From Methylocystis sp. KS32 (GTDB lineage Bacteria > Pseudomonadota > Alphaproteobacteria > Rhizobiales > Beijerinckiaceae): DNA of 64,000 nucleotides. Both the position numbers and the translations under genes were made by a program. This document shows, in pieces, positions 54,062-63,739 of the stretch (positions are counted from its first letter, which is position 1; every line of letters begins with the position of its first letter). The stretch spans positions 744,001-808,000 of the forward strand of contig PHSQ01000001.1 in NCBI GenBank assembly GCA_002862095.1, in the 5' to 3' direction. Under the pieces are notes generated by a model, which did no database searches, was not told the DNA's origin, and saw only the letters and a program-made list of their open reading frames with translations.

Positions 54062-54824
54062 AGTCGCACCCTGTCTGTGATCATTGCAAGGAGGGTAATC
54101 TTCGTCAAGGCGGTGGAGAAGGGAACAATTTCTCCCACGAATGGGCGAGCTCCCGCCGCGCGCCTATCTCCCTCGCCCTGATTAACCCCTATTATTCGTG
54201 GCGGCGCAATTTTTTCGTCGACGCGCCGTTTCGTTGGCGGGGCGCTCGTGTGCGCTCGGCTTTTTCACCGCTTGAAGGACTGCATTTTTTGGCAGACGTT
54301 GGAGGGCTATGAGAGGCGAACGGGGCGCGCCGCCATGGCGCGCCGCATGACGCCGCCGTCCGAAAAAATGCGTCCGCCATCGAACGCGGCTGTGACTTTT
54401 TTGCCCTGGACGGCTGGAAACGAGAAAGCGGGAAACGTATCCTTTGTCATGGTGGGCGAGGCAGGTTGGTGGAAGCGGAAAGGGTTGGTGTCAGCAACCG
54501 AATCCTACGCCGCTTCAGCCCTCTATGCTACGCTCGCCAGCCAACCAACAACGCCGTCATGAATAAGATGGGTTAGGTAGTTCGCATTTGGGAGAGAGGC
54601 GGCGTGGGCGCGTCAGCTATTTTCCATTTGAAATAACGATTACGTCAGTCCAATCCATCATCGGGGCAATGCTGAATCTAAACGGTTGATTTATATTCAT
54701 GTTTATGTAGTCTCAACTCGCTATGACGGTCGTGTGCGCTCTGCTCTGCGCTAGCAGACGACCCGTTAGCAGCATTTCGATGGCTCACGGCACACGGAGC
54801 GCACACCCTTTGGGGGCCTACATT
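54062..54824. other. Gene-free interval of 763 bp
   Basis: Short frames exist on both strands (for example plus 54248-54562, with MVGEAGWWKRKGLVSATESY), but none shows a domain, signal peptide or convincing start. The segment 54560-54800 is less GC-rich. It may be decayed DNA between the broken amidinotransferase and the broken ISAzo13 gene. Confidence 0.45.
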
Positions 54825-54940
54825 TAGAGGGCTTTCCGACCGGACGGAAACGTCTGGTCGATAAGAAATCGCTCCAGATTCAAAAGCTGGAGCAAAATCT
54901 AATCGAAAAAGTCTATCAACTTTTTCGGATTTTGCTCTAG
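54825..54940. repeat. Dispersed three-hairpin repeat, copy 4
   Basis: Same element as at 17262, 23192 and 33576, with compensating or minor changes in the first hairpin (CGACCGGACGGAAACGTCTGGTCG) and one A fewer in ATTCAAAAGCTGG. The long third hairpin (AGCAAAATCTAATCGAAAAA / TTTTTCGGATTTTGCT) is intact. It ends 22 bp before the ISAzo13 remnant. Confidence 0.85.
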
Positions 54941-54962
54941 GCATTGCTACGAAATAACATCT

Positions 54963-56119
54963 TTATATTGAGATCGGACGCGGTGCGATGGCGTACATCC
55001 ATTCTGGATGGAAGGGGTCGGCGGTGATGTTGAGGGCGGCCATTTCGGCGTCGCTGACCTTCACGCCTTTGGCGTAGGTCTTCTCATCGAGTTCGCAGCG
55101 CACTGTGAGGCCGGTTTTCGTCGTCGTCGCCGCGATCAGTTCGACGATCGCCGTTCGGCTGGTCAGCGGTTGCCCGCGCCAATTCTGCGTGATGTGACAG
55201 AACAGGCGATGCTCGACCTTGTTCCATTTCGACGTGCCGGGCGGATAATGGCAAACGCCGATGGTCAGTCCGGTCTCGTCGGCGAGCTTTTGCAGTTCGA
55301 TTTTCCACAACCGCACACGTGAACCGTTGGAGCCGCCGCCGTCCGCCGTGATCATGAGCCGATTGCAAGTTGAGTATCTCTCGCGACTCATCGCCGCGAG
55401 CCAGCGCCTGATGGCGTTGACCGCGCATTCGGCGGGCGTCGTGATCGATGCCGACGCTGACACGGCCGGCGTTCGCGCCGACATCATAGACGCCATAGGG
55501 AATGGCCTTGCCGAACTCCTTGCCGATGAAGTCGTGCGCATTGACGTCGAGCGGGCGACCTTGCGGCTGGTAATCGCCGCCGGCGTTCTTGTATTCGCCA
55601 ATCAGTTCTTTTTTCTTGGCGTCGACCGAGATCACCGGCTGGCCGCCGGCCTGATGCGCTTCGACTTGCGCGTTGATGTGCTCGACTTGCGCGTCGCGAT
55701 CAGGATGACGTCCGCCTTCCTTGCTGTTGAGGGTGACTTGATGGCGATAGCCGAGGCGTTCGAGCAGTTGAGGAATCCGGCTCGCTGAAATGCGACGCCC
55801 CAGGTCGCGCAGCTCCGCAGCGAGCTTGGCGTGGCTTTTGGACCCCCACAGCAGCGGTCGTATCGGCTCGCCGAGCGTCGCCGGCTCGAGCAACTTGCGC
55901 AGGTCTTTCAGCAGCGTCGGACTCTTGCGCGACAGCGACAGCCGTCAACCACCTGCGCGCTGAATTTTTCTACCGGGGGCGGACGCCGCCAAATCCCGCG
56001 GCCCGCGATCAATGGCGCTGCGTGCGAGCCTCCGCCGCCGCGAACAGACGACGCTTTCGTTCGAGAAGACCCGAGCGCGACGCCTGGCAACCGTTCCCTA
56101 TCGCCGTTTCATCAATCAT
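54963..56119 (-). pseudogene. Degraded ISAzo13-family transposase
   Basis: The minus strand from 56119 starts MIDETAIGNG and RKRRLFAAAEARTQRH like other ISAzo13 transposases. A stop and a missing stretch follow, then IDRGPRDLAASAPGRKIQRA, a TGA, SRKSPTLLKDLRKLLEPATL and the DDE core VDAKKKELIGEYKNAGGDYQ to VSVGIDHD. An apparent 2-bp deletion near 55432 then shifts the frame to AECAVNAIRRWLAAMSRERY, TADGGGSNGSRVRLW, PPGTSKWNKVEHRLF and the normal C-terminus. At least four lesions make it non-functional. Confidence 0.85.
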
Positions 56120-56141
56120 GCCGCTGTGATAAAACAGCCCT

Positions 56142-57827
56142 TTAGCCGTTGGGAATCCCCCTCGCCCAAATCGATTCAATTATCTTGCGGCGTCGCGTTA
56201 GCCTGCCGATCAAGGCGACGCACAGGATGAGCGCCCAGAGCGCGGGAAAAATTGTTTCGGCGTGAAGCGAAAAGAAAGTCGGGGGCGCGGGTTTGGGCAA
56301 CCCGCCGTCTATGACGCCTTCCACGCCGAGCGGAAGTTGCTCCAGCACGCGGCCATAGGGGTCGACTATGGCGGAAATGCCGGTATTGGCCGCGCGCACC
56401 AGGGGCAGGCCCTCTTCGATCGCGCGCAAGCGCGCCTGCGCGAAATGCTGATAGGGGCCGCTGGTGTGGCCAAACCAGCCGTCGCTGGTCACGTTCAGCA
56501 GCCAGCCCGGCCGGTCAGGCCCCCGCTCGACCGCCTGACCGGGAAAAATCGCCTCGTAACAAACCAGCGGCGCCGCTGGCGGCAAGCCGGGCGTCGTCAG
56601 CCGCCGCGGACCCTCGCCCACGTCCCATGTCCCTGGGACGAGGTGGTGGACGCCGAGTGGGCGCAGCCATTTCTCCAGGGGCAGATATTCCCCGAAAGGC
56701 ACCAGATGTTTCTTGTCGTAATAGCCGACGATCTTGTCGCCCTGCACGACCTGGATCGCGTTGAAGATTTTTCCGCGTCCGCCGCGGGCCGCGTCCTCGA
56801 TGCGGGCGGCGCCGGTGACGAGAACCTTGCCTTGAAGGCCTCCCGCTATGGCGGCGAGAGCTTGCGGTTCCCGCGAGAGCACGAATGGAAATGCGGATTC
56901 CGGCCAGATGAAATGCGTGACGTCCGTCACCCCCATGCGATCGGGCGCGGTGGCCTGATCGGAGAGCGCGAGGTAGCGCCGCAAAATCTCGTGTCCGTTC
57001 TCGGGGCGGAATTTGGCGTCCATCGGGAGATTTGGCTGCATCAGCCGCAATTTCACACCTTCCACCAATCCCGCCTGGCCTTTGGAGAGGCGGATGGCGC
57101 CGAAGGCGGCGAGGACGACCAGCAGCACGACGGCGAGCGCTGTGGCGGGCGAGCCCAGGCGTGTTTGTTTGTCGCGGTCGATCAGGGTGGCGGGCGCGGC
57201 GAAGATCAGAACCGCGACGAGGTCGAGGCCGTGGAGCCCGAGGACGGAGGCGGATTGGGCGAATATCGAGGACCCACCGAGGGCCATGCCAAAATCGTTC
57301 CAGGGAAAACCCGTGAGAATGCGGCCCCGCAGCCATTCGGCGCCGCCAAGGCCTGCGGCCAGCGCGAAAACGCGCAGCGAACCAGGCGACCACAGCAAAC
57401 GCGCTGCGGCGAATCCAAGGCTGGTGAAGAGCGCAAGTCCGGCCGGGATGCCGAGCACGGCCAGCGGCAGGGCCCAGGCGTATTGATCCGCTTCGACCAA
57501 CAGAGCCGAGCCGAGCCACCACAGGCCCGCGACGAAATAGCCAAAGCCAAGCCACCATCCCGCGCCCGCCGCCGAGCGCAGCGACGCCGTGTTGAAGCTC
57601 CAGCGGGAGGCGCTTGGGGCGCCGGCCGACCCGTCGAGGAGCCAGATCGCCACCGTGAGCGGGATCGCCATCGCCGGAGTGAAACCAACGGGCTCCAACG
57701 CCAGAGCGCCGCTGGCGCCGGCTAGAAAGGCGATGGCTCGGCGCGCCCCGCCGTCGGCGAGAATGATGCGCTGCGGGAGCGTCAAGGCGATGGCGGCGCC
57801 GCCGTCTGGATGGTGCGGTTGGTTCAT
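56142..57827 (-). CDS. lnt: Apolipoprotein N-acyltransferase Lnt
   Basis: A 561-aa inner-membrane enzyme that adds the third acyl chain to lipoproteins. The start MNQPHHPDGG (ATG at 57827) fits the family; the frame is open much further upstream, but that part is antisense to other genes. About six to eight N-terminal helices precede a nitrilase-like domain with the catalytic Glu (IWPESAFPF), Lys (YYDKKHLVPFGEYLP) and Cys (PLVCYEAIFPGQ), followed by a final helix. Length and motifs are normal. Confidence 0.95.
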   Translation of the reverse strand: MNQPHHPDGGAAIALTLPQRIILADGGARRAIAFLAGASGALALEPVGFTPAMAIPLTVAIWLLDGSAGAPSASRWSFNTASLRSAAGAGWWLGFGYFVAGLWWLGSALLVEADQYAWALPLAVLGIPAGLALFTSLGFAAARLLWSPGSLRVFALAAGLGGAEWLRGRILTGFPWNDFGMALGGSSIFAQSASVLGLHGLDLVAVLIFAAPATLIDRDKQTRLGSPATALAVVLLVVLAAFGAIRLSKGQAGLVEGVKLRLMQPNLPMDAKFRPENGHEILRRYLALSDQATAPDRMGVTDVTHFIWPESAFPFVLSREPQALAAIAGGLQGKVLVTGAARIEDAARGGRGKIFNAIQVVQGDKIVGYYDKKHLVPFGEYLPLEKWLRPLGVHHLVPGTWDVGEGPRRLTTPGLPPAAPLVCYEAIFPGQAVERGPDRPGWLLNVTSDGWFGHTSGPYQHFAQARLRAIEEGLPLVRAANTGISAIVDPYGRVLEQLPLGVEGVIDGGLPKPAPPTFFSLHAETIFPALWALILCVALIGRLTRRRKIIESIWARGIPNG

Positions 57828-58151
57828 TTTCGCTCTGGAGTCTCGCCGAATCAGCGCAAACGACTTTAACGGGTTTGGGGCTCGCGTCGATTGGCTTCGG
57901 CCGAGAGCACGCCTGGAACATGGGGAGGAGCCTCGCGACGGCGGGGACGGCCTGTCGGGCCCGGGCGGGTTTGGGGTTATTGCGGCGCGCAACCACCATA
58001 TGGACGGAAAGGTTTTCTCAAGGAGAGCCTTTGGCGTCGGCCCCCGCCTTGCGCCTTCTTCTGGTTTCTTGCGGGAGACCATGCTAACAGCCCTGACGAC
58101 GAGCGTGCGGCCTGCGCGGGCGCTGCGCAAAAAAAGACAATGGGAGCGGAA
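57828..58151. other. Divergent spacer between lnt and the TPR gene
   Basis: This 324-bp spacer separates two divergent genes and should hold both promoters. No convincing ORF, hairpin or RNA gene was seen. Confidence 0.4.
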
Positions 58152-58898
58152 ATGTCCGATATTTTCCAAGAGGTCGACGAAGAGGTCCAAAGGGAAAAGG
58201 TCGAAACGCTCTGGGCGCGCTATCAAACGCCGGTCTTCGTGCTGGCGGGGTTGATCGTCGCCGCCACCGGGGCCTGGAGCTATTATTCGTCGGAAAAGAC
58301 CAAGGCCGCCGAGGCCGCCAACACTCGTTTCATGGCCGCCGTGGCGCTCGCGGATTCCGGCAAGAGCGAGGAGGCGATCGCCGCCTTCAACGCCATCGGC
58401 AAGGACGGTCCCAAGGGATATGCGGCGCTCGCCCGCCTGCGCGCGGCCGAGGAACTGGGCAAGACCGACAAGGCGAAGGCGATGGAGATGCTGGACGCTC
58501 TCGCCGAGGATAAGAGTATGGATCGAATGACGCAGGAAGTGGCCGAGCTTCGCAGCGCGCTTTATTCGATGTCCTCCGGGGACCGCGAAAAAACCATGCT
58601 GAAACTCGCGCCCCTGATCACGCCCAGTGGCGTCTTCCGTTTCAGCGCGCAGGAATGGAGCGGATTGGACGCTCTGTTCGACAATGATTACGACGAAGCC
58701 GAGCGCGTGTTCAACCTCCTGATGAACGACCGCGACGCGCCTCAGGGAATGCGCGCCCGCGCTCAGGCTTATCAGGGCCTTTTGCATGCGGCGCGCGGCG
58801 TGAAGAAGACGACCGGCGGCGTTACCTCCGTGACCCCGATCATCGAACCCGCGGATGGTTCCGGCGCTTCCGGCGGGCCGGCGCTTGACAAACAGTGA
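58152..58898 (+). CDS. Membrane-anchored tetratricopeptide protein (YfgM-like, TPR_21)
   Basis: A 248-aa protein starting MSDIFQEVDEEVQREKVETL after GGAGCGGAA. One membrane helix (about YQTPVFVLAGLIVAATGAWS) is followed by a helical TPR-like periplasmic domain (GKSEEAIAAFNAIGKDGPKG, DYDEAERVFNLLMNDRDAPQ). YfgM-type proteins act as periplasmic chaperone helpers at the Sec translocon and often precede der, as here (131 bp upstream). The C-terminus is Gly/Ser-rich. Confidence 0.85.
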   Translation: MSDIFQEVDEEVQREKVETLWARYQTPVFVLAGLIVAATGAWSYYSSEKTKAAEAANTRFMAAVALADSGKSEEAIAAFNAIGKDGPKGYAALARLRAAEELGKTDKAKAMEMLDALAEDKSMDRMTQEVAELRSALYSMSSGDREKTMLKLAPLITPSGVFRFSAQEWSGLDALFDNDYDEAERVFNLLMNDRDAPQGMRARAQAYQGLLHAARGVKKTTGGVTSVTPIIEPADGSGASGGPALDKQ

Positions 58899-59029
58899 GA
58901 AGCGCTCCGCGTTCCTTCCGCGGTCATGAAGAAGGCGACCTTGGGAAAATGGGCTGGCGATCCGGGCGGTCGTCGGCCCTATCGCTTTTCGCGCCTGCGT
59001 CTTTTGTCGAAGTGAACGGATTTTGAGCC

Positions 59030-60430
59030 ATGTCGTTTTCGCTCGCAATCATCGGCCGACCCAATGTGGGCAAGTCGACGCTGTTCAATCGGCTCGTTGG
59101 CAAGAAGCTGGCGCTGGTCGACGACCGGCCGGGCGTGACGCGCGACCGGCGCGAAGGCGCGGCGCGTCTCGCGGACCTTTCCTTCACCGTGATCGATACG
59201 GCGGGTCTGGAGGAGGGCGGCGGGGCCTCGTTGCAGGGGCGGATGCGGGCGCAGACGGAAGCGGCGATCGATCAGGCCGACGCTATTTTGTTCATGATCG
59301 ACGCGCGCGCGGGCGTGACCCCAGACGACAAATATTTCGCCGATCTGGTCCGGCGGGCGGGAAAACCCGTGGTGCTCGCCGCCAACAAGGCGGAGGGCCG
59401 CGCGGGAGAAGCGGGCTATTTTGAGGCCTACGGGCTCGGCCTCGGCGAGCCGACGCCAATTTCGGCGGAGCACGGCGAAGGCATGATCGATCTCTTCGAC
59501 GCCTTGCGTCTCGCCTTGCCCGAACAAACCTCGGCGCCTGAGGAGCTAGAAGAGGAAGCGACCGGCCTAACATTCGCGGACGACGAGGACGGCAGCGATC
59601 TCGACCTTTCCAAGCCCCTGCGCATCACTGTGGCGGGGCGCCCCAACGCCGGAAAATCGACACTCATAAATCGGCTGCTGGGCGAGGAGCGCCTGCTCAC
59701 CGGGCCCGAGGCGGGCATCACCCGCGACAGCATCGGCGTCGATTTCACCTGGCGCGACCGTAAGCTGAAACTCTTCGACACCGCTGGTTTACGCCGTCGC
59801 GCGCGGGTGGTCGACAAATTGGAGAAATTGGCCGGGGCCGACGCTCTGCGGGCCGTTCGTTTCTCCGAAGTCGTGGTTCTCCTGATCGACTCGACGATTC
59901 CGTTCGAGAAACAGGACCTTACCATCGCCGACATCGCCGCCAGCGAGGGACGCGCCGTGGCGATTGGACTCGGCAAATGGGATCTGATCGAGGATCGAGG
60001 CAAGACGCTCGCGGCCCTGCGCGAGGAGGCGGAGCGCCTCTTGCCGCAGCTTCGCGGCTGTCCCGTGGTTCCGGTTTCGGGGGCGACGGGAGAGGGACTC
60101 GACGATCTGATGCGCGGCGTGATCAAGACCCATGAGGTCTGGAACCGCCGCATTTCCACCTCGAGACTGAACCGCTGGCTGCTGAACGTCATCGAGCAGA
60201 CGCCGCCGCCGGCGGTCTCGGGGCGGCGCATCAAAATCCGCTATATGACGCAGCCGAAGAGCCGTCCCCCACATTTTGTGCTGTTCGGCAATCAACTCGA
60301 CGAATTGCCGACGAGCTATGAGCGCTTCCTGATCAACGGACTGCGCAAGGCCTTCGATCTTCCCGGCGTGCCGATCCGCATATCGAGGAAGACAGGCGAG
60401 AACCCTTACGAGGGCAGGAAGCGGGGCTAG
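59030..60430 (+). CDS. der: Ribosome-assembly GTPase Der (EngA)
   Basis: A 466-aa protein with the tandem GTPase arrangement unique to Der. G-domain 1 has [16 protein letters not shown] and DTAGLEEG; G-domain 2 has [20 protein letters not shown] and [12 protein letters not shown]. An acidic linker lies between them and the C-terminal KH-like domain has [17 protein letters not shown]. It is required for 50S subunit maturation. It is transcribed with the upstream yfgM-like gene, the usual context. Confidence 0.96.
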   Translation: MSFSLAIIGRPNVGKSTLFNRLVGKKLALVDDRPGVTRDRREGAARLADLSFTVIDTAGLEEGGGASLQGRMRAQTEAAIDQADAILFMIDARAGVTPDDKYFADLVRRAGKPVVLAANKAEGRAGEAGYFEAYGLGLGEPTPISAEHGEGMIDLFDALRLALPEQTSAPEELEEEATGLTFADDEDGSDLDLSKPLRITVAGRPNAGKSTLINRLLGEERLLTGPEAGITRDSIGVDFTWRDRKLKLFDTAGLRRRARVVDKLEKLAGADALRAVRFSEVVVLLIDSTIPFEKQDLTIADIAASEGRAVAIGLGKWDLIEDRGKTLAALREEAERLLPQLRGCPVVPVSGATGEGLDDLMRGVIKTHEVWNRRISTSRLNRWLLNVIEQTPPPAVSGRRIKIRYMTQPKSRPPHFVLFGNQLDELPTSYERFLINGLRKAFDLPGVPIRISRKTGENPYEGRKRG

Positions 60431-60571
60431 AGGGACGCCGACGATATTCCAGATATCACGTCCGTCCTGCGCAAAACCCCGTCATAGAGCCCGGAGCGGG
60501 CGCTCATGGCTTTGACTTTGCGGCGCCGCACGCGGATGTTATAGGCCTCTGACCTTTGGGGGTGTCGGACA

Positions 60572-61786
60572 ATGGCGAAAATCAAGGTAGCGAATCCGGT
60601 CGTCGAACTCGACGGCGACGAGATGACCCGTATCATCTGGGCCTTTATCAAGGAAAAGCTGATCCACCCTTATCTCGACATCGATCTGAAATATTACGAC
60701 CTCTCGATCCAGAACCGCGACGCCACTTCGGACCAGGTGACGGTCGACGCAGCCAATGCGATCAAGCAATATGGCGTCGGCGTCAAATGCGCGACGATCA
60801 CGCCCGACGAAGCCCGCGTTCAGGAATTCAATCTTAGGGAGATGTGGAAGTCTCCCAACGGCACCATCCGCAATATTCTGGGCGGCGTCATTTTCCGCGA
60901 GCCGATCATAGCCAGGAACGTGCCCCGGCTGGTGCCGGGATGGACGGCGCCCATCGTGATTGGCCGTCACGCCTATGGCGATCAATATCGCGCCACCGAC
61001 TTCAAGGTTCCCGGCAAGGGCCGTCTGACCATCAAATTCACAGGCGACGATGGACAGGTCATCGAAAAGGAAGTGTTCTCCTACCCCGGCGCCGGCGTCG
61101 CGCTCGCGATGTATAATCTCGACGAGTCGATCCGCGACTTCGCCCACGCGACTTTCAATTACGCACTGGGGCGAAAATTCCCGGTCTATCTCTCGACCAA
61201 GAACACAATTTTGAAAGCCTATGACGGACGATTCAAGGATTTGTTCCAGGAGGTCTTCGACGCGGAATTCAAGAGCAAGTTCCAGGCCGCCGGCCTTACC
61301 TATGAGCATCGTCTGATCGACGATATGGTGGCTTCCGCGCTGAAATGGTCCGGAGGCTATGTGTGGGCCTGCAAGAACTACGACGGCGACGTGCAGTCGG
61401 ACACGGTCGCTCAGGGTTATGGCTCTCTCGGCCTCATGACTTCGGTGCTCATGACCCCGGACGGCAAGACCGTCGAAGCGGAAGCCGCTCATGGCACGGT
61501 GACGCGTCACTACCGCGAACATCAAAAGGGTCGCGAAACCTCGACCAATTCGATCGCGTCGATTTTCGCTTGGACGCGGGGCCTCGCGCATCGCGCGAAA
61601 CTCGATGTTAACGCCGAATTGGCCCGCTTCGCGCAAACGCTCGAGGAAATTTGCGTGGAGACGGTCGAAAGCGGCTTCATGACGAAAGACCTCGCGCTGC
61701 TGATTGGTCCCGGCCAGAAGTGGTTGTCCACGACGGGCTTCCTCGACAAGATCGACGCCAATCTCAAGAAGGCGATGGCGAGCTAA
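60572..61786 (+). CDS. icd: NADP-dependent isocitrate dehydrogenase
   Basis: A 404-aa enzyme of the eukaryote-like homodimeric IDH subfamily common in alphaproteobacteria. Motifs include [34 protein letters not shown], the substrate-binding arginines, [20 protein letters not shown], and the cofactor region [18 protein letters not shown]. It converts isocitrate to 2-oxoglutarate in the TCA cycle and yields NADPH. The 141-bp leader contains no gene. Confidence 0.95.
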   Translation: MAKIKVANPVVELDGDEMTRIIWAFIKEKLIHPYLDIDLKYYDLSIQNRDATSDQVTVDAANAIKQYGVGVKCATITPDEARVQEFNLREMWKSPNGTIRNILGGVIFREPIIARNVPRLVPGWTAPIVIGRHAYGDQYRATDFKVPGKGRLTIKFTGDDGQVIEKEVFSYPGAGVALAMYNLDESIRDFAHATFNYALGRKFPVYLSTKNTILKAYDGRFKDLFQEVFDAEFKSKFQAAGLTYEHRLIDDMVASALKWSGGYVWACKNYDGDVQSDTVAQGYGSLGLMTSVLMTPDGKTVEAEAAHGTVTRHYREHQKGRETSTNSIASIFAWTRGLAHRAKLDVNAELARFAQTLEEICVETVESGFMTKDLALLIGPGQKWLSTTGFLDKIDANLKKAMAS

Positions 61787-61806
61787 CCGCGATAAGGAAA
61801 AGGGCG

Positions 61807-62622
61807 ATGATCGACTTTTCGGCCTTTCCTTTGCCGGCCATTTTTTTCGCGAGCGTCGCGGCGCTGCTCGCCGCGGCTGAAATTGGTCATTACTTTGGCT
61901 TGCGCGCCGAGGCTGAAGCGAATGTCTCGACGCTGGAGGCCGCTATCCTCGGCCTCATGGCGTTGATGATCGGCTTTACATTTTCGATGGCGCTGTCGCG
62001 CTTCGACGAAAGGCGCGATGGGGTCTTGACGGAAGCGAACGCGATTGCAACAGCCGCGTTGCGGGCGCGGCTGTTGCCGGCGCCGCACGATTTGGAGAGT
62101 TTGAAGCTTTTCAAGGACTATGTTCAGCTCAGATCGGATTTCAGCATCGGCGCGTTCACGCTCGGCGAAATGAGCGCCGCTATTTCGCGCTCGAATGAGA
62201 TTCAGGAAGCGTTGTGGAAGCGCGCCAAGGTCGTGGCCGCCAAGGACAACGCCGCGGTTCCCGTCGGCGTCTATATTCAGTCGTTGAACGAGATGTTCGA
62301 TAATCAGGAAAAGCGCCTGACCGCCCTGCGTAACTGCGTGCCAAATGTTGTGTTTGTGGCGTTGTATGGAATAGCTTTGTTCGCCATCGGATTTTCCGCC
62401 TTTTCGAGCGGATTGGAGCGCCGCCAATGGCGTTTTCCTGTTTATGCGATGAGCGTGCTCTTCGCTGGCGTCATTCTGCTTATTCATGATATCGATCGTC
62501 CCGGCGCTGGATATGTTTATGTCAGCCAGCAACCGATGATCGACACCGCGGGCGGGATAAATAAATATATCACGGATCTAGAGAGCGACGTCGCGGCGCG
62601 CCCCGGTCAAGGCGCGAGATAA
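61807..62622 (+). CDS. DUF4239-like (bestrophin-like) membrane protein
   Basis: A 271-aa protein with four hydrophobic segments: two near the N-terminus (LPAIFFASVAALLAAAEIGH, ILGLMALMIGFTFSMALSRF) and two near the C-terminus (VFVALYGIALFAIGFSAF, VYAMSVLFAGVILLIHDI). The pattern, with FERR..L..EANAI-type sequence (FDERRDGVLTEANAIATA) and DIDRPGAG, matches the DUF4239 / bestrophin-like family. Function unknown. It starts 20 bp after icd and its 3' end overlaps the convergent hydrolase gene by 16 bp. Confidence 0.78.
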   Translation: MIDFSAFPLPAIFFASVAALLAAAEIGHYFGLRAEAEANVSTLEAAILGLMALMIGFTFSMALSRFDERRDGVLTEANAIATAALRARLLPAPHDLESLKLFKDYVQLRSDFSIGAFTLGEMSAAISRSNEIQEALWKRAKVVAAKDNAAVPVGVYIQSLNEMFDNQEKRLTALRNCVPNVVFVALYGIALFAIGFSAFSSGLERRQWRFPVYAMSVLFAGVILLIHDIDRPGAGYVYVSQQPMIDTAGGINKYITDLESDVAARPGQGAR

Positions 62623-63674
62623 TTGATGTTTTTAGCCGGCTTGAAGGAATTGTTGACCGAGCCGGTCAGATTGTAATTCCCTTCGAGCGCGAGGGTTCGA
62701 ATGCCGGAATTGGGTCCGAAATTGACCTTCTTGAGGTTAAGCCAGACGATGTTCGGGCTCAGCGTCGACTCGAAATAATAGACGAGATGAGTTTGGTCGA
62801 GGATGGTGCGCCAATAGGTCGGCGCGAGATTGGGATGTCGCGGATCGACCTCTCCCCACGGCACCGAAACATTGCGGATCACGCTGAAGACGCCGGCGAC
62901 CGCCTGCCGCTCGTCATTCGTCCGCGGCAACTGGCCGAGATAATAAGACGCGCGAACGAAGCGATCTTCGGATTGCCGCGATCCCGGCAGCACGTTGGCG
63001 CCGTCGAGCCGCTTCCAATAATTGTTCAGCGTGAGCTGCTCGTCGTAGGTCGGACTGTTGGTCATGACCTGATATTCGCGGCCATGATGAATGACGGGCT
63101 CGCCTTTGATGAATTCTACGATCGCGGAATCGCCGGAGGCGTCCGATAGCGCGAGATGCACGGCCGGCGCGGCCTTCTTGCCGGGGCCGAAAAACACGGG
63201 AACGATATAGACGGATTGCTCCTTTATCGCCGCGACGGCTTCCTCCACGGTGGCGTAATTGGAGAGGACATATTGAACCCAGGCCCCAAAGGAAATGCGC
63301 GGCCTGCCGTCCTCGGGCGCGGGTCCGAAATCGGCTTCGGCGAGATAAAGCAAATTGGCGGCGAGACCCTTTTCGTTCATGCCGTCGAAGGTCCCGTCTA
63401 CGGGGCCGCTGGGGTCGGATGTTCCCGCAACGACGACGGTTCCATATTTGCTGGTCCAGCGCAGCGAGTCCTTGCCGCCGGCGCCGTCGTTCTGGGTTCC
63501 TCGCGGGAAAATATAGAAGCGGGCGTTGAAGGAGAGGGGCCAGTCCATCGAGCGGCCGGTGATCACCTGGCCGTCGGAGCCGAGCCAGGTCACGCGGGAG
63601 CAGGCGAGGGCGCCCGACGCGCTCAGACTCACCGCCGCGGCGCAGATCATGGCCGTGATACGCTTGCTATTCAT
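62607..63674 (-). CDS. Choloylglycine-hydrolase-family amidase (penicillin V acylase-like), exported
   Basis: A 355-aa protein with a signal peptide (AMICAAAVSLSASGALA) directly followed by CSRVTWLGSDGQVITGRSMD. The cysteine after the leader is the N-terminal nucleophile of linear-amide C-N hydrolases. Other marks are the early Arg (GRSMDW), GTFDGMNEKGLAANLLYLAE, the Asn in VMTNSPTYDEQ and the late Arg. Substrates in the family are bile salts, penicillin V and N-acyl-homoserine lactones; the free-living context makes AHL or another amide more likely, which is inference. Confidence 0.88.
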   Translation of the reverse strand: MNSKRITAMICAAAVSLSASGALACSRVTWLGSDGQVITGRSMDWPLSFNARFYIFPRGTQNDGAGGKDSLRWTSKYGTVVVAGTSDPSGPVDGTFDGMNEKGLAANLLYLAEADFGPAPEDGRPRISFGAWVQYVLSNYATVEEAVAAIKEQSVYIVPVFFGPGKKAAPAVHLALSDASGDSAIVEFIKGEPVIHHGREYQVMTNSPTYDEQLTLNNYWKRLDGANVLPGSRQSEDRFVRASYYLGQLPRTNDERQAVAGVFSVIRNVSVPWGEVDPRHPNLAPTYWRTILDQTHLVYYFESTLSPNIVWLNLKKVNFGPNSGIRTLALEGNYNLTGSVNNSFKPAKNINYLAP

Positions 63675-63739
63675 CGCTCCACTCCTGTTTCGTCCGGGCG
63701 GAATTTATTTCGCGCTCGCGAGCGTGAAAAGAAAGTCCG

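Noticed and set aside
56142..59048. A 968-codon minus-strand frame that could be read as one very large protein ending in Lnt.
   Set aside because: Only the part from 57827 matches Lnt and has the right start; the upstream ~400 codons are antisense to the TPR gene and have low-complexity shadow composition.
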